Shown here: positions 19,419 to 27,205 of the stretch, piece by piece
Layout: every line of letters starts with the position of its first letter
Position numbering within the stretch: position 1 is the first letter of the stretch
Assembly: GCA_021373015.1 (NCBI GenBank)
Contig: JAJFTJ010000014.1
Coordinates: forward strand, 74,927 to 136,322
Length of the DNA: 61,396 nt
Reading direction: 5' to 3'
Source of the DNA: Nitrospiraceae bacterium
GTDB taxonomy: Bacteria; Nitrospirota; Thermodesulfovibrionia; Thermodesulfovibrionales; UBA1546
Notes under the pieces: model-generated
Told to the model about the DNA's origin: nothing
The model's database searches: none
What the model saw: only the letters and a program-made list of their open reading frames with translations
Program-made: the position numbers and the translations under genes

Positions 19419-20522
19419 CTAAACCCTCATAGGCATTATTACGCATCTGTAATTTTCATTGCCTTCTTCTTTAAGCAGAGTTGGGCTCAAAGGATCTTGA
19501 AGCTCAAATACAACTTTTTCTGCAGCCATTGCGGTTAGTGAATCTATAAGATATTTTGCATTAAATCCAAGCGACAACTCTTCTCCTTTATAATCAATCT
19601 TTACCTCATCTTTTGCCTCTCCAAGGTCAGGGTTTGATGCAGATATTGCCATTAATCCATCAGCAACATCCACTTTTACAGCATTGCTTTTTTCCCTGCT
19701 CATTACAGAAACTCTGCGCAGAGCTTTTATGAACTCGCTTCTGTTGATTTTTGCCTTTTTTTCGTTATTAGAAGGAATTACCTGTTCATAATTGGGATAT
19801 GTTCCTTCTATCAGTCTTGTAAGAAGCTGCAGGCCTTCTATCTGAAACATCATATGGCTTGAACCTATGACAACTGTAAGTTTATCTACATCTTTGTCAA
19901 GAAATTTTCTTACCTCTGATGCTGCCTTTCTTGGAACAATTACTTTTTTATCTTCTTTTAGATTAGTGCTCAGCTTTTTTGTAATACATGCCAGTCTATG
20001 TCCGTCAGTGCCAACTACGGTAATATCAGCCTGCTTTGCGCGCACATGAAAAAGAATGCCGTTCAATGTATATCTTGTATCGCTTTCTCCTGCAGCATAA
20101 ATGCTCTTTTCTATCATTTCTGTAAAGCCCTTTGTCTCAATCTGCATCTCTTCGCTGTTTTCCATGCCGGGCCATGCAGGAAAATCGTCTGCGGTAAGGC
20201 ATGCAAGCTTAAACTTGCTCATGCCTGCCTGTACTTTCATCCATTGGCCATCTTCTGAATCCATTTTTATTTCTCCGTCCACTTCACGGACGATTTCGAA
20301 CATTTTTCGGGCAGGGATGCATAGCCTTCCTTCTTTTTCTACTTTTATCTCTATAGGCTCTTTTATGGCTGTCTCAAGGTCTGTTGCAATAATGTAAGAA
20401 CCCTTCTTTCCTGCATCCAGGAGAAAATGGCTTAATATCGGCATTGTATTTCTTTTTTCAACAATATTCTGAATATCAGAAAGTTTCTCCTGCAGCTCCT
20501 CCTTTAAAACGCTCAGCTTCAT
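19419..20522 (-). CDS. dnaN: DNA polymerase III beta sliding clamp
   Basis: 367 residues, the standard clamp length, with three topologically similar domains. It starts MKLSVLKEELQEKLSDIQNI and ends in the family-typical PMRV (CVIMPMRV). FLLDAGKKGSYIIATDLETAI and TRLIEGTYPNYEQVIP are characteristic. The dimeric ring tethers polymerase III and repair proteins to DNA. GGAGG lies 4 bases before ATG 20522. dnaA ends 9 bases upstream, giving the usual dnaA-dnaN operon. Confidence 0.98.
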   Translation of the reverse strand: MKLSVLKEELQEKLSDIQNIVEKRNTMPILSHFLLDAGKKGSYIIATDLETAIKEPIEIKVEKEGRLCIPARKMFEIVREVDGEIKMDSEDGQWMKVQAGMSKFKLACLTADDFPAWPGMENSEEMQIETKGFTEMIEKSIYAAGESDTRYTLNGILFHVRAKQADITVVGTDGHRLACITKKLSTNLKEDKKVIVPRKAASEVRKFLDKDVDKLTVVIGSSHMMFQIEGLQLLTRLIEGTYPNYEQVIPSNNEKKAKINRSEFIKALRRVSVMSREKSNAVKVDVADGLMAISASNPDLGEAKDEVKIDYKGEELSLGFNAKYLIDSLTAMAAEKVVFELQDPLSPTLLKEEGNENYRCVIMPMRV

Positions 20523-20531
20523 AAAGCCTCC

Positions 20532-21887
20532 TTACGGTTTTATTTTATGCAACAGGGTTTCAATCATCCTGTTAAAGTTATCGTCTTTTGTACGTTTTTC
20601 GTCCACCTGTTTGCAGGCATATATAACTGTCGAATGATCTTTTCCGCCCATGCTCTTGCCGATGTCGCTTAATGACGCCTGTGTTATTTGTTTGCATAGA
20701 TACATTGCAATCTGTCTGGGAAGCGCTATCTCTTTTGTTCTTTTTCTGGCCTTGAGATCCTGCATCTTCAGTCCAAAATATTCGCAGATTGTTTTTTGTA
20801 TCTGTTCAATATTGACAGGCCTTTCATCATAATGAATAAAATCTTTTAGTGTGCTTTTGGCCATTTCTACATCTATTGGGCTTCCTGTTAGCGCCGCCTG
20901 TGCGCCTAATCTTATTAGGCTGCCTTCCAGCTCCCTAATGTTTGTTTTTACTTTCGATGCTATAAAATGCACAACTTCTTCTGACAGATTTATTCTCTCC
21001 ATTGCGCTCTTTTTGTATATTATTGCCACCCTTGTCTCAAACTCAGGGGGCTGTATATCCGCAATCAGACCCATACTGAAACGTGAACGCAGCCTGTCTG
21101 TAATATTCTTGATATCCTTTGGGGGTCTATCGCTGGATATCACAATTTGTTTCTGTTTTTCATAAAGAGTGTTAATCGTATAAAAAAGTTCTTCCTGCGT
21201 TGCTGCTTTATTTTCTACAAACTGGATATCATCGATCAGCAGTAAATCAAGGTTACGGTATTTTTTTTTCAAATCTTCTGTTTTTCCATGTCTTACTGCC
21301 GAGACAACTTCATTTGTAAATTGTTCTGCTGGTACATAAAGGACATTAACATCTTTTTTTGTATCTATAGTATCGTTTCCTATCGCACTGATAAGGTGTG
21401 TTTTTCCCAAGCCAACACCGCCATAGATGAAAAGCGGATTGTATACCTTTCCTGGCGCATCGGCAACTGCTTTTGCTGCTGCTTGAGCGAACTGATTACT
21501 TTGTCCGCTTACAAAATTTTCAAAAGTGTATTTTGGATTAAGATAGATTCCCTTGCTAGCAAGCTTTGTCTTCCTGTTTTCAAGCTTTGCCTCCATCCGT
21601 TTTATTTCAATGTTTTTCTCTTTCTCTGCGATCTTTAACTTTATATTTATGGGATTACCAAGCATTCCTTCTAAAACATCCGAGATCAACACTGGGTACG
21701 AATCCTCTATCCATTCTTTGAAAAATCTATTTGGAACTTCTACAGTAATTAGCTGTTCTTTGTCGCCCTTTCGGAAATCAGAGAGCTGCAATGGCTTAAT
21801 CGGTTTAAACCACAGTTCAAAAAGGTTATTTCCAACCTTTTCTTCGATTGTAGTGAGGCATTTTTCCCAAAGTTCATCTATATTCAT
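20532..21887 (-). CDS. dnaA: replication initiator DnaA
   Basis: 451 residues from ATG 21887, giving MNIDELWEKCLTTIEEKVG, the normal start. A TTG eight codons earlier (21911) lacks family support. Domain I is at residues 1-85 and a linker follows. The AAA+ domain III begins YTFENFVSGQSNQFA, with Walker A GGVGLGKTH and Walker B LLLIDDIQF. Domain IV has the DnaA-box-reading helix-turn-helix signature GGKDHSTVIYACKQV. The 5' untranslated region contains two DnaA-box-like sites, consistent with autorepression. The adjacent intergenic region is the likely origin. Confidence 0.98.
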   Translation of the reverse strand: MNIDELWEKCLTTIEEKVGNNLFELWFKPIKPLQLSDFRKGDKEQLITVEVPNRFFKEWIEDSYPVLISDVLEGMLGNPINIKLKIAEKEKNIEIKRMEAKLENRKTKLASKGIYLNPKYTFENFVSGQSNQFAQAAAKAVADAPGKVYNPLFIYGGVGLGKTHLISAIGNDTIDTKKDVNVLYVPAEQFTNEVVSAVRHGKTEDLKKKYRNLDLLLIDDIQFVENKAATQEELFYTINTLYEKQKQIVISSDRPPKDIKNITDRLRSRFSMGLIADIQPPEFETRVAIIYKKSAMERINLSEEVVHFIASKVKTNIRELEGSLIRLGAQAALTGSPIDVEMAKSTLKDFIHYDERPVNIEQIQKTICEYFGLKMQDLKARKRTKEIALPRQIAMYLCKQITQASLSDIGKSMGGKDHSTVIYACKQVDEKRTKDDNFNRMIETLLHKIKP

Positions 21888-21901
21888 TTTCAATTTAGTG
21901 T

Positions 21902-22150
21902 TTATCAACAAATTATTAACAAGTGTTAGTATTTCCCTACGGTTGGTGCCATATTATATCCGATACGTTTGCACATAAGCAAGGATGCTGTCGGTACATT
22001 TGTTAATATTTTGTGTGTTTCTTGGAAAGTGTTTTAACTCGACATTTCCTTAAGACTTCCTCATAATACTACCAACACCTTTATATGGTTTAACTTCTTG
22101 ATATTAAATGTTTTTTTAGTTATTAACAAACTCTACTTCTACTACTATTA
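21902..22150. other. oriC: chromosomal replication origin, oriC
   Basis: The gap between dnaA and prfB holds DnaA-box-like nonamers of type TTATYAACA: TTATCAACA at 21902-21910, TTATTAACA at 21913-21921, an inverted ATATTAACA at 22001-22009 and TTATTAACA at 22120-22128. Directly after the last box come six DnaA-trio triplets (CTA CTT CTA CTA CTA TTA, 22133-22150), then AT-rich DNA (to about 22165). This matches the basal unwinding layout described for Bacillus subtilis: box, trios, AT-rich melting zone. The boxes have TA or CA where the E. coli consensus TTATCCACA has CC. The region continues to 22180 without a gene. Confidence 0.82.
21953..21982 (-). promoter_or_regulatory. putative dnaA promoter
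   Basis: On the minus strand TTGCTT (21982-21977), an 18-base spacer and a perfect TATAAT (21958-21953). The transcript would begin near 21946 and carry about 60 untranslated bases containing two DnaA-box-like sites, a layout suited to DnaA autoregulation. The -35 match is weak. Confidence 0.5.
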
Positions 22151-22180
22151 AAGTATATTTATATAGAAAGAAGTATAAGT

Positions 22181-23291
22181 CTAAGGCTTATTTTTTTTAT
22201 TTTTAAGATACCCTGTTATGAAACTATCAATTTCACCGTCCAAAACAGCGCTGACATTTCCTATTTCTAACCCAATCCTATGGTCTTTTATAAGACAATA
22301 TGGATTAAGAACGTAAGATCTTATCTGACTGCCCCATGCTATGTCTTTTTTATCTCCAACGATGCCTTTAATTTTGGATTCCTTATCTTTAATGGAAATA
22401 TCGTATAGCCTTGACCTAAGAATCTTAAATGCAGAAGCCTTATTCTTATGTTGAGACCGCTCATTCTGGCATGTAACAACAATGCCAGTTGGGATATGGG
22501 TGAGTCTTACAGCAGAAGAAGTTTTATTTACATGCTGCCCTCCAGCGCCTGATGCACGAAATGTATCAATACGGATGTCGTCCTCATTTATCTCTATATC
22601 AATATTATCCTCTATCTCTGGATATACAAGCACAGCGGCAAAAGAGGTATGACGCCTCTTATTGGCATCATAAGGAGATATTCTGACAAGCCTGTGAACA
22701 CCGACCTCTCCCTTCAAAAATCCATAAGCATAGGAGCCAGTGAACATGATCGTTGCACTCTTAATCCCTGCTTCTTCACCAGGCTGCAGATCAGTAATTT
22801 CAGTCTTAACTCCGTGCTTTTCAGCCCACCTAAGATACATTCTCATCAACATCTGCGCCCAATCCTGGCTCTCGGTTCCCCCAGCTCCAGGATGGATCGT
22901 AAGGATGGCATTATTAGGATCCATTTCCTCAGAAAGCAGATGCTTTATCTCGAGTTCTTCTATTGTTGTTCTGAGAGTCTGAAGTTCCTGATTAATTTCA
23001 GCAAGAAAAACAGCTCCCTCTTCCTCTTCCAATATTTTCATGGATTCTTCAAGGTAAGAAAATTTTTCCGCTACAGCTGCAAAAGGATTGAGAAGGATTT
23101 CTATATATGCCTTACGTTTTTGCAGTTCCTTCATCTTCTGAAGCGAAGACCATGAAGCGGAATCCGAAAGCGCTTTATTTATATCTTCAATTTCCTGTTT
23201 AAGTTTAGGTATGTCAAAGATAACCTCTGAGTGCTTCGATCTTTGCCTTAAGATTTGAAAGATCTTCTTTTAGTTCTGCTGGTATTAACAT
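22181..23291 (-). CDS. prfB: peptide chain release factor 2, with programmed +1 frameshift
   Basis: The gene starts at ATG 23291 (GGAGG upstream). It reads 25 codons to LRGYL and meets TGA at 23216-23214 in the context CTT TGA C. Shifting +1 gives GAC and the continuous frame [16 protein letters not shown] down to 22181. This is the classical RF2 autoregulatory frameshift: low RF2 lets the ribosome slip at CUU U, with AGAGGT just upstream as the stimulatory site. The catalytic GGQ is in [11 protein letters not shown]. The codon-reading tripeptide is SPY ([12 protein letters not shown]), not the usual SPF. RF2 releases peptides at UAA and UGA. It starts one base after the lnt stop. Confidence 0.96.
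23213..23225 (-). promoter_or_regulatory. prfB programmed frameshift site
   Basis: The minus strand reads AGAGGT TAT CTT TGA C. It has the slippery CUU, the in-frame UGA stop (23216-23214) followed by C (weak termination), and an internal Shine-Dalgarno-like AGAGGT just upstream. The arrangement matches the known RF2 site, with AGAGGT replacing the usual AGGGGG. Confidence 0.93.
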
Positions 23292-23292
23292 A

Positions 23293-24843
23293 CTACCTCC
23301 GTTTCGACGAGTTTGTTATTAATAAAATAGCAATTACAATAAAAATGTAAGAAAATAGATCACCAAACCTCGAATAAAAACTATTTGTTTTGTCTGTTGC
23401 TATATTCATAGTCATAACTGCTGGTTTAAAAAGTTGTGAAGTCGCAAGTATCTGACCATTGCTGTCAATAAAACCGGAGATTCCAGCATTGGCTGCTCTT
23501 ATAACAGGTTTTCTGTTCTCAACAGCACGGAAAACAGCCATGCTGAAATGCTGGTGAGGTCCTGCCGTACTTCCAAACCAGGCATCATTTGTTATAGCGA
23601 CCATAAAGTCGCCGCCCTTTGCAAAAAACTTTCTTATCAGTCCGGGGAAAACCATTTCGTAGCAGATGCTTATGCCGAAACTTCCATAAGCTGTCTCAGC
23701 TCTAAGTGTATGATCTCCCGGAACAAAATCTCCGATGCTTACGACTAATTTATCTACAAAAAACAGAAAATTTCTTAACGGAACATATTCCCCAAAAGGA
23801 ACCAGATGTATTTTATCGTAGATGAAACTGGGCTTGCCATCAGGCGCAAGCAGTACAGCACTGTTTGATAAAGCAGGCTTAAAAGAGACAGAAGACTGTT
23901 CTTTCATCAGTACACTGCCAAATAGCAGATAGGCATTTAAAGTTTTTTGAAAATCGATAAGTTCCTGGGTTAATGTGACGTCATAATTAAAATAAAAAGG
24001 GATGGAAGATTCTGGCCAGACGATAATATTAGGCGATTCTGCCGCAGCAGTCAGGGACATATTTTTGTATGTGTCCAAGACATTACGCTGATATGCAGCA
24101 TCCCATTTCCTGTCCTGCTCTATATTACCCTGAACAATGCTTACACGAACCGATTTATCAGTACGGTTTTCTGCAAGACGGAAATAACCATAAAAAAATA
24201 CAAAAAAAACACAAAATGACAATATAAAAACTCCGGCAGTTGTCTGAGATAAGGAAAACAACGGCATCTGGCGAAGCCGTTTTTTAACAATAAATATGTC
24301 TGCAATAGCGCCATTTACAGCCAATATCAAGAAAGAGATGCCATAAACACCTGTTATGTCAGCAATCTGTATCACTTCAAGAAATCTGTACTGCGAATAT
24401 CCAATGATGGACCATGGGAAACCAGTTATTGCGTATGTGCGAAGATATTCAAGCGAAACCCAGAACACAGGCCCAAGAAGAAGAGCAGGATATCTGGTTG
24501 TTGATATCTTCCAGGAGAAAAATACTGCAAAGAGCGCTGGATATAAGCTCAGGTAAAGACACAAGAGCAGGACTATTCCAAGGCTTGGTATTAACGATAT
24601 CCCGCCATAATGATTTATAGAATGAGAGATCCAATACAGCGTGCCGAAGAAATAAAATATTCCAAGAACAAAGCCGGACCGAAATGCCTCAGAAGAATTT
24701 TTGTTAAGAAGCGAGACAAGAAAAGGGACCAGCGCTATCCACGCCAAGTATGAAAGATTAAATAATGGGAAGCAGAATATCAGCGCTGTGCCTGATATTG
24801 CAGCAGAAGCATAGTTATTGAAAATTTCTTTAATAGTTCTCAT
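23293..24843 (-). CDS. lnt: apolipoprotein N-acyltransferase
   Basis: 516 residues. Six or more membrane helices fill the first 215 residues and one more lies at the C-terminus (YIFIVIAILLI). Between them is a nitrilase domain with the expected catalytic triad: Glu278 in IVWPESSIPF, Lys344 in YDKIHLVPFGEY and Cys394 in GISICYEMVFP. It adds the third acyl chain to lipoproteins in the inner membrane, so the cell makes triacylated lipoproteins. PilP and apparently PilQ in this window are candidates. It overlaps closely with prfB downstream. Its 5' end abuts the tRNA-Phe promoter on the opposite strand. Confidence 0.95.
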   Translation of the reverse strand: MRTIKEIFNNYASAAISGTALIFCFPLFNLSYLAWIALVPFLVSLLNKNSSEAFRSGFVLGIFYFFGTLYWISHSINHYGGISLIPSLGIVLLLCLYLSLYPALFAVFFSWKISTTRYPALLLGPVFWVSLEYLRTYAITGFPWSIIGYSQYRFLEVIQIADITGVYGISFLILAVNGAIADIFIVKKRLRQMPLFSLSQTTAGVFILSFCVFFVFFYGYFRLAENRTDKSVRVSIVQGNIEQDRKWDAAYQRNVLDTYKNMSLTAAAESPNIIVWPESSIPFYFNYDVTLTQELIDFQKTLNAYLLFGSVLMKEQSSVSFKPALSNSAVLLAPDGKPSFIYDKIHLVPFGEYVPLRNFLFFVDKLVVSIGDFVPGDHTLRAETAYGSFGISICYEMVFPGLIRKFFAKGGDFMVAITNDAWFGSTAGPHQHFSMAVFRAVENRKPVIRAANAGISGFIDSNGQILATSQLFKPAVMTMNIATDKTNSFYSRFGDLFSYIFIVIAILLITNSSKRR

Positions 24844-24846
24844 AAC

Positions 24847-24876
24847 TTGACAATGAAAAGAACAAGAGTTTATAGT
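24847..24876 (+). promoter_or_regulatory. tRNA-Phe promoter
   Basis: A perfect TTGACA (24847-24852), an 18-base spacer and TATAGT (24871-24876) lie 10 bases before the mature 5' end of tRNA-Phe. It is a strong sigma70-like stable-RNA promoter. It begins four bases from the lnt start on the other strand. Confidence 0.75.
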
Positions 24877-24886
24877 TTATATCCAT

Positions 24887-24962
24887 GGGCAGTTAGCTCA
24901 GTCGGTAGAGCAGAGGCCTGAAAAGCCTCGTGTCCGCAGTTCGATTCTGCGACTGCCCACCA
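24887..24962 (+). tRNA. tRNA-Phe (GAA)
   Basis: 76 bases with the CCA encoded. The acceptor GGGCAGT pairs with ACTGCCC. The D arm has AGCTCAGTCGGTAGAGC. The anticodon stem GAGGC/GCCTC encloses loop CTGAAAA with anticodon GAA. The T arm is CGCAG TTCGATT CTGCG. All stems pair fully. It has its own promoter upstream. The 92 bases to the next gene (end of the GGDEF gene at 25055) show no clear feature. Confidence 0.97.
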
Positions 24963-25054
24963 TGAATTTTATTCTTCTGCCTGTCTTAGAGTCAAGGACA
25001 TTCAAATAAGCTCAGAATAATATTCAATACTGATAACAAAATATTCTTTCTGAA

Positions 25055-26284
25055 TTAATCGGCATTTTCAGGAGAAGAAAATTGAAAAGGTTCGTATTTT
25101 GTTATGCGGTTCCTGCCTGCTTTTTTGGATTCATAAAGAGCCTGATCAGCCTTTGTAATTATTGCTTCTATTGTTTTGCCGTCAGACGGAAACTCCGCAA
25201 TCCCGCCGCTTATCGATATGAAACCTGAAAACTGTTTTTCTCTATGGGCAAAAGGGTATGATTCAATTATTTTTCTGAGTTTTTCCGCATATAACATAGC
25301 GTTTATTTTTCCTGTATTTGAGAGCAGAGCAATGAATTCTTCACCGCCATAGCGCGCAACAATATCAGTTCCCCGGGTATTTTCTTTTAAGATAACTCCA
25401 AGCTGCTTTAGCAGTTTATCTCCTTCGACATGACCATTTTGGTCGTTATAATTTTTGAAATAATCGATATCAAAAATAAGCACGGATAAAACTGAATTAT
25501 AGCTCAATGATTTTTGCGCGATTTCAGCGGCTCTTTCCAAAAAGAAATGTTTGTTATAAAGACCTGTCAGCGAATCTGTTATGGCCTCTTTCTTTGCGGT
25601 TGTCAGATAATCGCAGTTTTGCAATGCAACAGCAGCAAGATCTGATATCATTGCAAGAAAACGTTTTTCGTTCCCTGTCTGGGATGCAGCCTTAATTTTA
25701 CCAATGCCAAGCACGCCTATAACACCAAGAAGAGTATTTTTATAGATTATCGGTATGCTTAGTTCCAGGTTTTCATCAGGGAGGGGCTTGTGAATCTGTT
25801 CTTTTGATGTTATCAACTTGCTTGCTGCTGCTTCTCCGATTACTCCTTCGCCTAAATCTACGGATATGCTTTTTTTCTTGTTAGATCCAAAAGCAGCAAC
25901 AAGGTCGAGCTTCTCGCTCGATTTATTGAATATATAGAGTTCCACAGCATCGGTATCAACAAGATTTTTTGTTAGTCTGAGTATTGAAGAAATTATTTCG
26001 TCAAAAGTAAGATTTGAATTTAAATGTTTTACAGCCTCGGGAAGTTTAATAAGAAAATCCAGATATTTTTCTGCTTTCTGCTTTAGGTCCTCGACTTCTC
26101 TCTGGAGACCTTTTCTGTGGTGTTCAGAAAGCATTAGCTCGCGCTGCATCCGTTTTTGGTCTGAAGCAAAACTTTCTTTTTCAATAAAAGAACCGATTTT
26201 TTTACCTGAGAAAAAAGCTATCGAAGCGATTACTGCTAAGATTCCGATGAAAACAAGTAAAAGTTCAAAGTCCAGTTCGTTCAT
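25055..26284 (-). CDS. membrane-anchored GAF-GGDEF diguanylate cyclase
   Basis: 409 residues. One N-terminal membrane helix (about 8-25) is followed by a coiled coil (about 40-75), a GAF domain (about 85-230, VDTDAVELYIFNKSSEKLDL) and a GGDEF domain (about 240-400). The active-site signature is RYGGEEF, with an inhibitory RxxD (RGTD) five residues before it, so it should make c-di-GMP under product inhibition. AGGGG lies 6 bases before ATG 26284 and a good promoter lies further upstream. It is divergent from the DsbC-like gene and close to another cyclase and an HD-GYP phosphodiesterase. Confidence 0.93.
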   Translation of the reverse strand: MNELDFELLLVFIGILAVIASIAFFSGKKIGSFIEKESFASDQKRMQRELMLSEHHRKGLQREVEDLKQKAEKYLDFLIKLPEAVKHLNSNLTFDEIISSILRLTKNLVDTDAVELYIFNKSSEKLDLVAAFGSNKKKSISVDLGEGVIGEAAASKLITSKEQIHKPLPDENLELSIPIIYKNTLLGVIGVLGIGKIKAASQTGNEKRFLAMISDLAAVALQNCDYLTTAKKEAITDSLTGLYNKHFFLERAAEIAQKSLSYNSVLSVLIFDIDYFKNYNDQNGHVEGDKLLKQLGVILKENTRGTDIVARYGGEEFIALLSNTGKINAMLYAEKLRKIIESYPFAHREKQFSGFISISGGIAEFPSDGKTIEAIITKADQALYESKKAGRNRITKYEPFQFSSPENAD

Positions 26285-26300
26285 ATTTATCCCCTAAAAA

Positions 26301-26328
26301 ATTATATAATATTAAACAAATAATTCAA
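26301..26328 (-). promoter_or_regulatory. promoter of the GAF-GGDEF gene
   Basis: On the minus strand TTGAAT (26328-26323), 16 bases, TATAAT (26306-26301), followed by an AGGGG ribosome site and the ATG at 26284. It shares the intergenic gap with the divergent DsbC-like promoter. Confidence 0.55.
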
Positions 26329-26360
26329 CTTTTATTTTGATAGAAAAATAAAGACAAAAA

Positions 26361-26369
26361 TGCTATAGT
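26361..26369 (+). promoter_or_regulatory. extended -10 before the DsbC-like gene, predicted leaderless
   Basis: TGC TATAGT (26361-26369) is an extended -10 element. The ATG at 26376 is six bases after it and no Shine-Dalgarno sequence is present, so the mRNA would start at the initiation codon. No convincing -35 is seen, as allowed for extended -10 promoters. Confidence 0.45.
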
Positions 26370-26375
26370 TACAAA

Positions 26376-27152
26376 ATGCGAAAAACTAGAATAATTATAA
26401 CGCTGGCTGTATTGTTAAATCTTGCAGTAATCTCGTATGCATTCAGCGCCGAAATCGCAGGACATGAATGCACAAAGTGCCATGTTTTAACCAAAGAAGA
26501 AGCAAAAAATGCTCTGAAAAATCCATTCCCGGATGCAAAGATAATCGAAGTTTTGGCGTCTCCAATAAAAGGCGTTTGGGAGGTTGATTTCGAGTCTAAC
26601 GGGAAAAAAGGATTAATCTACCTTGATTATTCAAAGATGCTGGCAACCCCTGCAATATATGATTTGAAAGCAGGAACTAATCTGACAGCAGAGAGAAATT
26701 ATCAGCTGAATAAGATCGATATGTCGAAAATCCCTCTTAATAAAGCGCTTGTGATGGGGCAAAAGAATGCCAAAAATAAAATAATTGTTTTTACTGATCC
26801 TGATTGTCCTTTTTGCGGAAAACTTCATCAGGAAATAAAAAAAGTTATAGAGAAAAGAAAGGACATTGCGTTTTATCTAAAGCTTTATCCTTTGGTAAAA
26901 ATACATCCTGACTCATATAAGAAATCAAAAACAATTATATGCCAGAAATCAATAGCGCTTCTTGAAGATAATTTTGAAGGCAAAAGCATCCCTGAAAAAG
27001 AATGTAATACTAGTGAGGTAGATGACAATATAAAGCTTGCAGAACAATACGGAATAACAGGCACTCCAGCTATAATTCTTCCTGACGGCGGGATTCTCCC
27101 AGGGTATAAAGACGCAGAAACATTAATAAAAATTATTGACAGTAAAATCTGA
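26376..27152 (+). CDS. DsbC/DsbG-like thiol-disulfide protein with an N-terminal CXXCH
   Basis: 258 residues. The signal peptide (about 1-25) is followed by HECTKCHVL, with C32-x-x-C35-H36, a form identical to a c-type haem attachment site. A dimerisation-like domain (about 40-115) and a thioredoxin-fold catalytic domain with C144-P-F-C147 (DPDCPFCGKL) follow. The cis-proline is in TGTPAIIL. It should isomerise or reduce disulfides in the periplasm. The CXXCH may bind haem or be a second redox pair. Two more cysteines (IICQK and KECN) could form a structural disulfide. It stands alone, divergent from a GGDEF gene. The predicted mRNA is leaderless. Confidence 0.88.
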   Translation: MRKTRIIITLAVLLNLAVISYAFSAEIAGHECTKCHVLTKEEAKNALKNPFPDAKIIEVLASPIKGVWEVDFESNGKKGLIYLDYSKMLATPAIYDLKAGTNLTAERNYQLNKIDMSKIPLNKALVMGQKNAKNKIIVFTDPDCPFCGKLHQEIKKVIEKRKDIAFYLKLYPLVKIHPDSYKKSKTIICQKSIALLEDNFEGKSIPEKECNTSEVDDNIKLAEQYGITGTPAIILPDGGILPGYKDAETLIKIIDSKI

Positions 27153-27205
27153 TTGAACTTAAAACATTCAAGCGATTTTAATAAACTTTACCCACCAAGG
27201 GCAAA

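Noticed and set aside
21888-21911. TTG start extending dnaA by eight codons
   Set aside because: It would place the start in a DnaA-box-like sequence, and MNIDELWEKC is the normal DnaA beginning.
22649-23155. 168-residue plus-strand ORF
   Set aside because: Antisense to prfB; the minus strand has clear RF2 motifs.
24963-25054. Imperfect CAGAATAATATT / AATATTCTTTCTG repeat after tRNA-Phe as a terminator
   Set aside because: The arms match poorly and no clean T run follows on either strand.
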